The notes under the pieces are model-generated. The model did no database searches. It was not told the origin of the DNA and saw only the letters and a program-made list of their open reading frames with translations. The position numbers and the translations under genes are program-made. This document shows, in pieces, positions 9,338 to 18,526 of a DNA stretch of 64,000 nt; the stretch's first letter is position 1, and the number at the start of each line of letters is the position of its first letter. Source of the stretch: Pseudonocardiales bacterium (GTDB lineage: Bacteria > Actinomycetota > Actinomycetes > Mycobacteriales > Pseudonocardiaceae); NCBI GenBank assembly GCA_019247305.1, contig JAFAPC010000114.1:1-64000 (forward strand), written 5' to 3'.

Positions 9338-10403
9338 CTCGACCTGCGAGCGGTGCGGCCGCTGTCCAGGCGATCGCCTCGCCGGTGACCTCCACCCACA
9401 CCCGGTCGCCGGTGCGCAGTTCCGGAAAGCCGGTGAGGCGAGCGGTCAGCGCGGTCGCGTCCCCGAGGGTGAGCTCGGCGATGCTGTCGTGCCCGTGGTA
9501 GTCCAGCGTGTTGATGGTGGCGGGCACGCCGCGGCCACCCGGATCTGCACTCAGCCGCAGCTGTTCGGGTCGGATGAGGACGGTGGCCACACCGCCCGGC
9601 AGCGCGCTCGCCTCGCGCAGCGGCAGAGTACCCAGGACGCAGTGCGCGCTGCCGGCGATGATGGCGGCGGGCAGCAGGTTCGCCTGGCCGAGGTAGCGGG
9701 CGGTTGTGGGGTTGGCGGGTGAGGTGTAGAGCTGGGCGGGGCTGCCTTCGGCGAGCACCCGACCGTGGTCGAGGATGGCGATCCGGTCGGCGAGACACAG
9801 CGCTTCGTCTTGGTCGTGGGTGACGATGATGGCCGGGGTCCTGGTCTCGGCGAGCACCCGCAGGACGTCCCGACGCAGGCTGACCCGCAGGCTGGCATCG
9901 AGGGCGGAGAACGGTTCGTCAAACAGGACGAGTCGGGGTCGGATGGCCAGGGCGCGGGCCAGGGCGACGCGTTGCTGCTGGCCGCCGGAGAGCTGGTGGG
10001 GATAGCGCTGGCTCAGGCCGGTGAGGCCGACTAGCTCGATCAGCTCACTGACCTGGTGGCGGTCCCGGCGGGGGAGACCGAAGCTGATGTTGTGGGCCAC
10101 GCTCAGGTGCGGGAAGAGGTCGCCGCCTTGAGGAACGTAGCCGATACCGCGGCGTTCGGGAGGGACACGGGTGCGCTGGTCGTCCACCACCTGCTCACCG
10201 ATGGTGATGACTCCGTGATCGGCGCGGTCGAAGCCGGCGATCAGGCGCAGCAGGGTGGTCTTGCCGCTTCCCGAGGGCCCCAGGACCGCGGTGACGGCGG
10301 TGTCGGTGGTGTCGGTGGTGTCGGCGACGGTAAGAGTGAGCTCCGCCAAGACCGGCGTCCGCGCGTAGGACTTGGACACCGCGTACAGCTCGACCGCGCT
10401 CAT
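9321..10403 (-). CDS. Iron(III) ABC transporter ATP-binding protein (FbpC type)
   Basis: A 360-residue ABC ATPase with Walker A GPSGSGKTT, signature LSGGQQQRVALARAL and Walker B LVLFDEPFSALD. A C-terminal TOBE-like domain follows, as in FbpC, PotA and CysA. It powers import by the adjacent permease. The start at 10403 has GGGAGG six bases upstream and overlaps the permease stop by 4 bp (ATGA), so translation is coupled. It is the last gene of the five-gene operon. Substrate assignment to iron comes from the neighbours and the iron box, not from the ATPase itself. Confidence 0.9.
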   Translation of the reverse strand: MSAVELYAVSKSYARTPVLAELTLTVADTTDTTDTAVTAVLGPSGSGKTTLLRLIAGFDRADHGVITIGEQVVDDQRTRVPPERRGIGYVPQGGDLFPHLSVAHNISFGLPRRDRHQVSELIELVGLTGLSQRYPHQLSGGQQQRVALARALAIRPRLVLFDEPFSALDASLRVSLRRDVLRVLAETRTPAIIVTHDQDEALCLADRIAILDHGRVLAEGSPAQLYTSPANPTTARYLGQANLLPAAIIAGSAHCVLGTLPLREASALPGGVATVLIRPEQLRLSADPGGRGVPATINTLDYHGHDSIAELTLGDATALTARLTGFPELRTGDRVWVEVTGEAIAWTAAAPLAGRVTGRG

Positions 10404-11989
10404 GAGCCACCTCCCGAGATCGCCAGCCGACCCCGCCGTTCGTGGTCGAACCACAGCCCGAGCAGCGCTCCGGGCACCGCGGCGATAGCGATGATCATCA
10501 GAGCGTAGGGGGCGGCGGCGCCGTAGGCGGCCTCGCTTTGATAGGCCCAGAACTGGGTGGCCAGCGTCTGCACCCCGGTCGGCGCCAGGACCAGGGTGGC
10601 GGTGAGCTCAGTGACCGCGGTGAGGAACACCAAACACCACCCGGCCAGCAGGCCTGGCGCGATTAGCGGCAGGGTCACCCGGGCGAACACCGTGACCGGG
10701 CACGCTCCCAGGGAGCGGCCGAGCTCGGCCAGCCGGGGCGGTGCCTGGGCAACGGAGGCTTTCACACAGACCAGGGCGAGCGGGAAATGCAGGATCGCAT
10801 AGGCGGCGATGAGCAGCAGGCTGGTCTGGTAGAGCGGGAAGGCGTAGCGCAGGGCGAAGAAGACCAGGCTGAGTGCGATCACGACGCCGGGCAGCGACTG
10901 GGTGAGGTAGGTGCCGCGCTCGATCACTCGACGAGTGGTGGACGACCGGCGCACAGCCATGATCGCGACTGGCAGCGCGAGCAGGACCGCCACTAGGGCA
11001 CCGAGGGCGCTGTAGGTGAGGGTGGACCAGGTGGCCTGGCCCACGGTGGCCGCAGCCGGCAAGGTGGTGCGCTGGCTGCTGCGCAGCCAATAGATCAGCG
11101 CACCCAGCGGCACCCCCACCGCGAGGCCGAGCAGGACCGTCAAGCCGGCCAGCACCGGCACCATCGCGGAGCCCAAACGCCCTCGCGGGGTGGCGCGCGC
11201 GGCCTGTGAGCTGGTGCGGCTCAGCGGCCCGCGGCGGCCGATCAGCGACTCGCCGGTGAGCACCAGCAGCCCGAGGGTCACCAGCGGCACCGACAACGCG
11301 CCGGCGGCGGGTTGGTCGAACTGGAACTCGGTGAAGATTTCGGTGGTGAAGGTCTGGAAGTGCACGATCTCGAAGGTCCCGTACTCGGCGAGGAGCGTGA
11401 GCACGACGACCAGGCAGCCGCCGAGCAGCGCGGGGCGGATCTGCGGGACGGTGATGCGCCGGAACGTCGCGGTGCGGCTGACACCGAGGCTGCGGGCGGC
11501 CTCTTCCAGTCCCGGATCCGCGCGCCGGAGCGCGGCGGCGACCGGCAGCAACACCAGGGGGTAGGTGGTCAGCGTCATCACCAGCGCGGCGGCGGGCAGC
11601 CCGATGAGGGTGCGCGCCAGAGAGTGCCAGGCGTACCCGACGACGAAGTCCGGGATGGCGACCGGGAGCACAAGCAGCACCGTCCACACCCGCCGCCCCG
11701 GCAGCGCGGTGCGTTCGGTGCACCACGCTGCTGCGGTCCCGATGAGGGCACTGAGCGTGGTGACGACGACGGCGAGCTCGGCGGTGTTGACCAGCAGCTG
11801 CCAAGAGTAGGCGCGAAACAGCACCCGGTGGATCTCGGTCCAGCCGGCCTGTGCGGCGTCGAGGCCGACCAGCAGCAGCGGGGCCAGCAGCGCGAGCGCG
11901 ATGAGCAGGCTCAGTGCGACGAGCCAGCGCGGATCGCCCCATCCTCGACGAACCGGATACGGGGGTGCAGGCAGGACAGAGCTCACCAT
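10400..11989 (-). CDS. Iron(III) ABC transporter permease (FbpB type)
   Basis: The 529-residue protein has two tandem binding-protein-dependent transport inner-membrane domains, each with about six membrane segments and an EAA-type loop (EEAARSLGVSRTATFRRI in the first half, AELGRSLGACPVTVFARV in the second). Such fused double permeases are typical of FbpB and ThiP. It forms the channel through which the FbpA-type protein delivers its ligand. It starts 15 bp after the binding-protein stop and overlaps the ATPase start. Confidence 0.9.
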   Translation of the reverse strand: MVSSVLPAPPYPVRRGWGDPRWLVALSLLIALALLAPLLLVGLDAAQAGWTEIHRVLFRAYSWQLLVNTAELAVVVTTLSALIGTAAAWCTERTALPGRRVWTVLLVLPVAIPDFVVGYAWHSLARTLIGLPAAALVMTLTTYPLVLLPVAAALRRADPGLEEAARSLGVSRTATFRRITVPQIRPALLGGCLVVVLTLLAEYGTFEIVHFQTFTTEIFTEFQFDQPAAGALSVPLVTLGLLVLTGESLIGRRGPLSRTSSQAARATPRGRLGSAMVPVLAGLTVLLGLAVGVPLGALIYWLRSSQRTTLPAAATVGQATWSTLTYSALGALVAVLLALPVAIMAVRRSSTTRRVIERGTYLTQSLPGVVIALSLVFFALRYAFPLYQTSLLLIAAYAILHFPLALVCVKASVAQAPPRLAELGRSLGACPVTVFARVTLPLIAPGLLAGWCLVFLTAVTELTATLVLAPTGVQTLATQFWAYQSEAAYGAAAPYALMIIAIAAVPGALLGLWFDHERRGRLAISGGGS

Positions 11990-12004
11990 GGTGGGGGTCG
12001 GCCG

Positions 12005-13063
12005 CTAGATGAGCTGGGCTTGTTGCAGTAGCGTCTTCGCGTCCTCACCGGTCCCGAGCTCGGCGACGGAAAACGCATTCGGCTGCAACTGCGCCAGCGG
12101 GGTCAGCGCCGGGTTCGCGGCGACGTGCTCCCCGATCGGGTACTCGAAGCTTTCGCTGTGGGCCAGGATCGTCTGCCCGGCGGTGCTGGTGAAGAACGCG
12201 ACGAGCTTCTGGGCGGCTGCCTGGTGCTTGCTGGACGCGAGGACCGCGGCCCCGGAGATGTTCAGCACATAGCCGGGGTCGTGCGGGGCGAAGTAGGCCA
12301 CCGCGGCATGCACGGCGGAGGGGCCGATCTCGGCCCGCAGCCGGTAGAAGTAGTACTGGTTGATGATGCCGAGCTGGCTGCTGCCCTGGCTGACGTCGCT
12401 GAGCAGAGTCTCGTTGTCGGGGGTGGCAGCGTTCGCCCCAGCGTTGTCCTTGAGTGCCTTCAACCAGGCCAGCGCTCTGGCTTGGCCGTAGGTCTTGGCC
12501 ACCGAGCTGACGATGGGCCAGAAGTCGGTCTCGGCGGGAGCCAGGTCCAGCTTGCCTTTCCACCGTGGGTCGGCCAGGTCCAGCACCGAGCTCGGCAGCG
12601 CAGACGCGTTGAGGTCATCGGTGTTATAGATCAGCGCGGACACCCGCGCGGACACGCCGACCCAGTCACCGCTGGCGCCGCTGTCGGCGGCCGGGACCTG
12701 CTGGAGTGTGGCCGGGTCAACCTTGGCGAGCAGGTGTTTCTGGTCGAGCTGTGCCAGCCACGGGGAGTTCTCGGTATAGAACACATCAGCGGGGGACTTG
12801 GCGCCTTCCTGCTCGATCTGGGCGGTCAGCACGTCCTCACCGTCGTTGCGTACGGTGACCTTGATCCCGGTCTGCTCGGTGAACGCCGCGATGAGCGCGT
12901 CGGTGGTCTGCTGGTGCTGCGCGCTATACAAGGTGATCGTCTCCCCGGTGTTCTTATCCCCGGGGCCGGCGCTGGCGTTCGCGCTGCAGCCGGCCGCGAG
13001 CAGCGTGGCGATCGCCAGCACGGTCAGCAACGGCAACGGCAGCGTGCCCCGGCGGGTCGTCAT
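12005..13063 (-). CDS. Iron-binding lipoprotein of the ABC transporter (FbpA type)
   Basis: A 352-residue periplasmic-binding protein of the Fe(III) type. A lipoprotein signal (hydrophobic run, then LLAAGC at residues 21-26) anchors it outside the membrane. The mature part begins ITLYSAQHQQTTDALI, and the region NQYYFYRL (near residue 240) carries the Tyr pair used for Fe(III) in FbpA-like proteins. AAGGAG lies seven bases before the ATG. It sits between the DyP gene (30-bp gap) and the permease, so binding protein, permease and ATPase form one complete importer. Confidence 0.9.
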   Translation of the reverse strand: MTTRRGTLPLPLLTVLAIATLLAAGCSANASAGPGDKNTGETITLYSAQHQQTTDALIAAFTEQTGIKVTVRNDGEDVLTAQIEQEGAKSPADVFYTENSPWLAQLDQKHLLAKVDPATLQQVPAADSGASGDWVGVSARVSALIYNTDDLNASALPSSVLDLADPRWKGKLDLAPAETDFWPIVSSVAKTYGQARALAWLKALKDNAGANAATPDNETLLSDVSQGSSQLGIINQYYFYRLRAEIGPSAVHAAVAYFAPHDPGYVLNISGAAVLASSKHQAAAQKLVAFFTSTAGQTILAHSESFEYPIGEHVAANPALTPLAQLQPNAFSVAELGTGEDAKTLLQQAQLI

Positions 13064-13093
13064 ACCGGATCTCCTTAAGGATGGTGGGGTGAG

Positions 13094-14461
13094 TTAGGGG
13101 GCGAGCAGGGTCCGGCCGATCCAGTCACCGGGCGCGGTGGCGCCCGGGGGGACGGCGAAGATCGCGCTGGCGGTGTGCGTGGTGAACTGGTTGAGCGCGT
13201 CGGTGATGGCGAGACGGCTGAAGATGGGGACGAAGGCGGTGCGGGGGTCTTTCTGGTAGGCCAAAAACAGCAGCCCGGCGTTGTACTCCAGCGCCTGGCG
13301 CCACGGCGGCCAGCGCTCGGTGAACGGCGTGGTGCCGCTGTTGTAGGAGAACGCCCGGCGCACGATCACCGCTCCCTGGTTCGACTCCGGCGCGGCCAGC
13401 CGCACGTGAGCCTCGGCCGGGATCAGCAGGGTGCCGTGCGGGTCGGTAGCGGACAGCTCGAGCGCGGCAAACTCGTCGTGGCGCCCTAGCGGCGCCCCAC
13501 TGTCCTTGTGCCGGCCGATCACCTGTTCCTGCTGGCTGGGGACCAACCGGTCCCAGTGCTCCAGCGCGATCCGAATCCGCCGGTACACCAGGTAGCTGCC
13601 GCCCCGCATCCATTCCGGGCCTTCGGCGCCGACCCACATGGTGGCGTCCAGGTCCGCGGGAGGGTGGGCGTTGGAGTTCATCGTGCCGTCCTTGAACCCC
13701 ATCAGGTTGCGGGGGGTGCCGCCGGTGTTGCTCGGCGAGTACCCCACCTGGGTCCAGCGCAGCGTGGCCACGTCAGGGGCGATCCGGGCAATGGCGCGCA
13801 CCGCGTGGAAGGCCACCTGCGGGTCATCCGCGCACGCCTGCAGGAACAGGTCCCCGCCCGACTCGTCGGCCACCAGCTCATCGCCCGGGAACCTCGGCAG
13901 GTCCACCAGGGCCGCGGGCCGCTGGGCGGCTAGTCCGTACCGGTCGGTGCCGCCGGTGCTGAACAGCCCGGCGCCGAACCCGACCGTGATCGTCAATCGG
14001 GCCGGTCCGAGGCCGGTCGCCTCGCCGGAATCGGCGGCGCTGGAGGCGTCGGTAGCGTCGGCGTAGGCGCTACGTTGCGCTGCGGTGGGTGGGGCGTAGA
14101 TCGGTACCGTGGGTGCCTGACCCTGGGTGAGCGCACCCGCCAACGAGGTCCACGCCCCCAGCAGCGCCACGAGTTCGACGCGGTTGGTCGCCGTCAGGTC
14201 GAAGGCCGCCAGCACCGTGTGCTGCTGGGTGTCGGTGACGATCCCGCCCTGGTGGGTACCCCAGAACGGTTCGGTGCGCTCCCGGGTCGCTGAGCCCGCG
14301 TCCGCGACGTCGGCACCGATGGCTCCGCCGGCCACGCCGCCGCCGACGGCACCGGCACCCACCAGCAGCCCACGGCGCAGCACACCCCGCCGGCTCATTC
14401 CCCGGCCCTGGCTCATCCCCTGGCCCTGGCTCGTCCCCTGGCCCTGCTTGGGGCTGGTCAT
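13094..14461 (-). CDS. Tat-exported Dyp-type peroxidase (EfeB-like)
   Basis: A 455-residue DyP haem peroxidase. Near the N-terminus, SRRGVLRRGLLVGAG is a twin-arginine signal, preceded by an unusual four-copy GQG/GRGMSQ repeat. The family signature GFKDGTMN (catalytic Asp) is in the middle, and the likely haem-ligand His follows. EfeB proteins work outside the membrane in iron uptake, proposed to act on ferrous iron or haem. The start overlaps the stop of the NHL lipoprotein gene by 4 bp, and the iron importer follows directly. Here a DyP peroxidase is paired with an Fbp importer instead of the usual EfeUO partners. Confidence 0.9.
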   Translation of the reverse strand: MTSPKQGQGTSQGQGMSQGRGMSRRGVLRRGLLVGAGAVGGGVAGGAIGADVADAGSATRERTEPFWGTHQGGIVTDTQQHTVLAAFDLTATNRVELVALLGAWTSLAGALTQGQAPTVPIYAPPTAAQRSAYADATDASSAADSGEATGLGPARLTITVGFGAGLFSTGGTDRYGLAAQRPAALVDLPRFPGDELVADESGGDLFLQACADDPQVAFHAVRAIARIAPDVATLRWTQVGYSPSNTGGTPRNLMGFKDGTMNSNAHPPADLDATMWVGAEGPEWMRGGSYLVYRRIRIALEHWDRLVPSQQEQVIGRHKDSGAPLGRHDEFAALELSATDPHGTLLIPAEAHVRLAAPESNQGAVIVRRAFSYNSGTTPFTERWPPWRQALEYNAGLLFLAYQKDPRTAFVPIFSRLAITDALNQFTTHTASAIFAVPPGATAPGDWIGRTLLAP

Positions 14462-15702
14462 GAGTGCAGCAGTGCCAGTGTGTTCAGGTCGTCCTTGACG
14501 AGCAGGACGCCCTTCCCATCCGCACTGATGGCCAGGCCGAACAGGTCGCCGTTCCCGGGCGGGTCCTGCCCGACGTCTTGGATCGCGTAGTACTCCCCGA
14601 CCTGCTGACCCGCCGGGGTGATCTCGACGATCTTGCCGTTAGTCGCGTTCGCCGCTAGCAGGTTCCCGTTCGGGGCGAGCACCAGGCCCAGCGGGTTCGC
14701 CAGCTGCCCACCCGCGCTCAGCGTCGTCCCCGTACCCGCGGAGCTGCTGCGCGTCTCGGCGTCGGGGATCGCAGCGATCCGGTTCCCCACGTTGTCCGCC
14801 ACATACAGCGTCCCGGAGGAGGACAGCGCGAGCCCGGTCGGGCCCTTGACGAACGCGGCCGCATCACCGCGCTCCGGCAGGCCGCTGGCGACCTCGGTGA
14901 CAGCCAGGACGGCCGGGGGCTTCGACGGTGACTCCGACAGGCTCAGCCGGACCACGTTACCCTGGTCGACCTCATTGGTGCCGGCTGCGACGACACCGTT
15001 CAGGGTGTTGGTCACGAACAGGGTCGCGCTCGTGCCGTGGTCATCCAGCGCGGCATCCCAGGGCCCGTTCAGGTAGGGACCGGTGATGGTGCTCGCCAGC
15101 TTCCCCTGCGGGGAGAGCACCAGCAGGCACCCCTGCCCCGCCGTGGCGATCTTGCCGTCGGTGCTGGGGGTACTGCCCACGATCACCCATCCGGTGTTCA
15201 GCTGGACCATCGCGGTGGTCATCCCGACCCCGCCCGGGCAGCCAGCCACCGTCTGCGGCAACTGGGCGAACACCGACACCGTGCCGTTCGGGTGCACATC
15301 GACGATCGTCGTCCCGGTGCCCTGGTTGTTGGACTTGTTGTTGAAGTTGTCCACCAGCACGTCACCGGCTGAGGCCGCACCCATCGTGCGCTGCACCACC
15401 CAGATCGCATACGGATTCACATCACCGTTGCCTGGGGTGGTCGAGGCCAGCTCAGCCACCTGCGTCTTGCCCGCCAGGAACGACCCCGGCGCCGGAGTCA
15501 GGCTCGTCGCGGCATCCCGGTCCGCCTGGGAGAACTGCCGGGCCACATACGCGTCGGCCTGGCTGGGACCCACCGCCGACGAGTTGTCCGACGAGGAGTT
15601 ACATGCCGCCACACCCAGCACCCACACCACCAGCACCGCCAGCGCTGGCAGCACCCGCAACCCAGAGCCCCGGACTGCCCGGACGCCCATCCTCGACACC
15701 AT
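14458..15702 (-). CDS. NHL-repeat lipoprotein, first gene of the iron operon
   Basis: A 414-residue extracellular protein. A hydrophobic signal ends in GVAAC, a lipobox. The rest is a beta-propeller-like series with NHL-type motifs such as GLALSSSGTLYVADNVGNR and GLVLAPNGNLLAANATNG. The role is not known; its place at the head of the operon suggests it helps the DyP peroxidase or iron capture at the cell surface (inference). The ATG at 15702 has GGAGGAGATC nine bases upstream. The frame extends to 15747, but without a ribosome site. Confidence 0.8.
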   Translation of the reverse strand: MVSRMGVRAVRGSGLRVLPALAVLVVWVLGVAACNSSSDNSSAVGPSQADAYVARQFSQADRDAATSLTPAPGSFLAGKTQVAELASTTPGNGDVNPYAIWVVQRTMGAASAGDVLVDNFNNKSNNQGTGTTIVDVHPNGTVSVFAQLPQTVAGCPGGVGMTTAMVQLNTGWVIVGSTPSTDGKIATAGQGCLLVLSPQGKLASTITGPYLNGPWDAALDDHGTSATLFVTNTLNGVVAAGTNEVDQGNVVRLSLSESPSKPPAVLAVTEVASGLPERGDAAAFVKGPTGLALSSSGTLYVADNVGNRIAAIPDAETRSSSAGTGTTLSAGGQLANPLGLVLAPNGNLLAANATNGKIVEITPAGQQVGEYYAIQDVGQDPPGNGDLFGLAISADGKGVLLVKDDLNTLALLHS

Positions 15703-15757
15703 CGGTGATCTCCTCCCACTCGACAGTGAATGGCCAACCACCCACAAGGCTGAAATA

Positions 15758-15776
15758 TGAAGAGAGCCTCACCTAA
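15758..15776 (-). promoter_or_regulatory. Candidate IdeR/DtxR iron box
   Basis: Read on the minus strand, ttaggtgaggctctcttca matches the complete left half (TTAGGTGAGGCT) of the actinobacterial iron box; the right half is weaker. It lies 56-74 bp before the first gene of the iron operon, in an AT-richer segment, which is where an iron-dependent repressor would act. Confidence 0.7.
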
Positions 15777-15865
15777 GTTAGGACGTTCTGTCAACAGATT
15801 TACCGGAGTATGTCGGTTTCATCACCTCATGTGGGTGGGAGGAGGAGCCGCTCAGGGAGCGCCGG

Positions 15866-16817
15866 CTACAGACAGTGGTACCACGCCAGGTGGCGCTGCG
15901 CGGCGGCTGTCCAGGTGTAGCGGGCAGCCCGGGCGCACCCGGCCCGCCGGGCACTCGGGTCCGGTTCGGTGAGCCCGGCGATCAGCTGCCTGGCCAGCGC
16001 TGCCGGGTCCTCGGCGAAGGCGAAGCGGGCGACCCCGGCGAAGACCTCCCGAAAGACCGGCAGGTTCGCCAGCACCACCGGGACCCCGGCGGCCAGTGCC
16101 TCCATCGCGGCCAACCCGAAACCCTCCTGGGCGGATGGGAAGGCGAACACCCCGGCCGCAGCCACCAGCGCGGGCAGCGCGTCGTGCTCGACCGGCCCGA
16201 GGACCACCGGCTCGGCCTCGAGCTCGGCGGCCCGCTGCTCCCAGCGGGCCCGATAGTCCCGATAGTCGAACAAGGTCTGACCCCCGGCGATCACCAGGGC
16301 CACCCCGGGCAGCCGTGGGCGCGCCACGGCGTAGGCCTCCAGCAGCTCCAGGGACCCCTTGCGCGGCTCGATACCGCCGACGGTCAGCACATACCGGCCC
16401 GGGCCGCGGCGCCGGCCGGGCCGGCCGCGCGGGAGAACCGGGGCGCGTCCACCCCGTTGGGGATGACCGTCGCCGTGATCCCCCACCCGGCGAGCAGCTC
16501 CCCGGCGACCGCGGCGGACACCCAGACGTGGGCGCGGGGGGTGCGCAGGGCGCGCTCGTGGCAGGCGGCCAGTTCGGGGGTGGTGAAGTGGTCGATGTGG
16601 TGCACGGTGCGCAGGCAGTGGGGCACGGCGTTGGCGCTGATGCAGTCCTGCGCGTGCACCACGTCATAGCCACCGGGGTGAAAGGCATCCCGCAGCACCT
16701 CAATACCGTCACCCGTTGACCGGCCTGCGCGAGGGCCTCGGCCAAGGCGAGGGTGTGGACCACGCTGCCCCGCGGTTTGGTCGAATAGGTGAGCAGTGCG
16801 ATCACCAGGCGGGCCAT
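15866..16817 (-). pseudogene. Broken MSMEG_0565-type glycosyltransferase
   Basis: Three frames in order make up one glycosyltransferase 4/1-like protein. The N-terminus (LVIALLTYSTKPRGSVVHT) is in one frame, the middle (YDVVHAQDCISANAV to VIPNGVDAPRF) in a second, and the C-terminal catalytic half (YVLTVGGIEPRKGS, FAFPSAQEGFGLAAMEAL) in a third. About 40 residues seem to be missing at the first break near 16710; the second is near 16400. The family is a known neighbour of Nit1C nitrilase clusters in mycobacteria. Its ATG overlaps the nitrilase stop (TGATG). As sequenced it cannot make a full protein. Confidence 0.8.
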
Positions 16818-17304
16818 CACCGCACCCGGTAGACGCCGGGCTTGCGTTCGTCTCGGGGAACGCCTTGTCGTAACAGATCATCATGTCCAGCCGGCCCACG
16901 GGGGTGTCGAAGGCGGCGAAGCCGCCGGCGGCGGCGTAACTGGCGTCCTCGCGCAGCGGCTGGTGCACCTTACGGTGATGGCCCAGTATCCCGTCACCGC
17001 TCACGCACACAGCACTGTTGAACACCTGAGCTGTGTCTGACTCGCAGTAGCCGGCGGCGACGACCATGTCCCCCGCGAGCCGGGCCAGCCTGCGGATCTC
17101 CGGCCCGTCCGGGGACAGCGGAGGTGGCGGCCCGGCCGCGCCGGTGAGGTTCAGCAGGTATCCGCCCAACGCCGCTTCGGGCAGCGCGAGCAAGCGCACA
17201 CCTGCGGCCCGGGCGGTGTCGATGAGCTGGGCGATCCGGGCGAAGTCGGCTTCCAGGTCCCGGTCGAAGTTCGCGGCTGCGGCGGCCATCCGAAGGGGGC
17301 TCAT
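16817..17304 (-). pseudogene. Nitrilase (Nit6803/MSMEG_0566 type) with large internal deletion
   Basis: The first roughly 150 residues are a normal carbon-nitrogen hydrolase, with the catalytic Glu region (LPEAALGGYLL), the Lys region (GHHRKVHQPL) and the Cys motif MMICYDKAFPE. Right after the Cys motif the reading jumps, near 16850, to the last residues of a nitrilase (ERKPGVYRVR and stop) in another frame. Compared with about 320 residues in the family, some 170 are missing. The start overlaps the GNAT-AIR gene by ATGA. In Nit1C clusters this enzyme is thought to act on nitriles made from cyanide; this copy should be inactive. Confidence 0.8.
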
Positions 17305-18524
17305 GCCACGCCCAGGCCCGTCACACCAGCTGTGATCACCTCGGTCAGTTCCCCATCCGGCCAGCGCAGCGCCACGCCGTGGCCGGCGAGGAGCTCACCG
17401 CAGGGTGCGCTGAGTGCGGGTTCGGCCGGGGGCGGCGGGCGATCGGGGGCATCCGCGGTGAGCATCCCGAATCCGGGAAAGCAGGTGAACCAGTCACCGA
17501 CGCTGACCTGGGCTGGTCTGGGCACCGCGGCGACCTCGAGCACTCCCCGGCAGCCGCTGGCTTCGGCGAGCATGCCCAGGGTGCCGACCAACCCCGCCAT
17601 GGAGACGTCCTTAGCGGCGGCTGGTCGGGCTGCCGCCACCGAGCCGAGCATCGCGCGCAGCTCCGGGGTGCGGCGCGCCGAGGTGGAGTCCCACTGGCGA
17701 CCGGTGTAGCCCGGCCGCCACCCACCCGCGGTGTCCACCGTGAGCCAGATGCGCTGCCCTGGACGTCCCCCACCGCCCCGGATCGGATCCGCCGTGCGAC
17801 CCAGCGCGGTCACCGACAGCGCGGCGGGCACCCCGAGCTGAGTGTGACCCCCGAGCACCGGGACGTCATAGGCCTGGCTGGCGCGGCGCAACCCGGCCAG
17901 CACCCGGTGCGCGAACGAACGGTCGCGCGCGCCCAGCGCGTCCAGCAGGCCCACCGGGGTTGCGCCCATGGCGGCCAGGTCGTTGACGTTGACTAGGACG
18001 GAGCACCACCCGGCCCATTCCGGGTCGCGATGCACCATCGAGGGCAGGATCGCGTCGCACACGGCCACCAGGTCACTGCCGGGCACCGGCGCGCCATCGT
18101 CGCCGAGGTACCCCGCTCCGCCGGGCGCGAGCCCGGACAACAGCCCGCCGAGCGCGGCCTTGGTGGCGCCGACCTGCGCGGCGATCCGGCCGATCGGCCA
18201 GCGCATCAGCAGGTGTGGGGTAGCGGCCACGGTCACCGGGCGCACCGGGAGCCAGCCGAGCCGGCGGAAGAACACCTCGTGGTGGACCTGGACCGCGGCC
18301 TCGAACCGCAACACCCCGGCGCGCTCCGCGTACGCGCAGGCCGCCCGGACCAGCGCGGCACCGACACCTCGCAGCGAGCGGTCCGGGTCCACCACAAGTC
18401 GGCCACCCTGCCACCACCCCAGATCGGGGCCCTGGGTGACCGGGCCGAGCAGCGCCTCGCCCAGGCTACTGGCGCTGCGGTAGACCCCGGCGGTGATGGT
18501 GGGCAGGCTGGTCGTCGCGGGCAC
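17301..18524 (-). CDS. MSMEG_0567-type fusion: GNAT acetyltransferase plus AIR synthase-like domain
   Basis: Residues 1-140 resemble a GNAT acetyltransferase (VDPDRSLRGVGAALVRAA is the acetyl-CoA loop). The rest is an AIR synthase/selenophosphate synthetase-like ATP-binding domain (LVAVCDAILPSM, VLGGHTQLGVPAALSVTALG). This fused form, or its two separate parts sll0786/sll0787, is a constant member of Nit1C clusters. The reaction is not established. GTG at 18524 follows the radical SAM stop by two bases and has GGGGG upstream. A longer frame from 18566 would overlap the previous gene by 40 bp. Confidence 0.85.
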   Translation of the reverse strand: MPATTSLPTITAGVYRSASSLGEALLGPVTQGPDLGWWQGGRLVVDPDRSLRGVGAALVRAACAYAERAGVLRFEAAVQVHHEVFFRRLGWLPVRPVTVAATPHLLMRWPIGRIAAQVGATKAALGGLLSGLAPGGAGYLGDDGAPVPGSDLVAVCDAILPSMVHRDPEWAGWCSVLVNVNDLAAMGATPVGLLDALGARDRSFAHRVLAGLRRASQAYDVPVLGGHTQLGVPAALSVTALGRTADPIRGGGGRPGQRIWLTVDTAGGWRPGYTGRQWDSTSARRTPELRAMLGSVAAARPAAAKDVSMAGLVGTLGMLAEASGCRGVLEVAAVPRPAQVSVGDWFTCFPGFGMLTADAPDRPPPPAEPALSAPCGELLAGHGVALRWPDGELTEVITAGVTGLGVA

Positions 18525-18526
18525 GG

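Noticed and set aside
15852-16820. 322-codon single frame across the glycosyltransferase
   Set aside because: Only its first 40 codons match the protein; the rest is out of frame and low-complexity, so the gene is called as broken.
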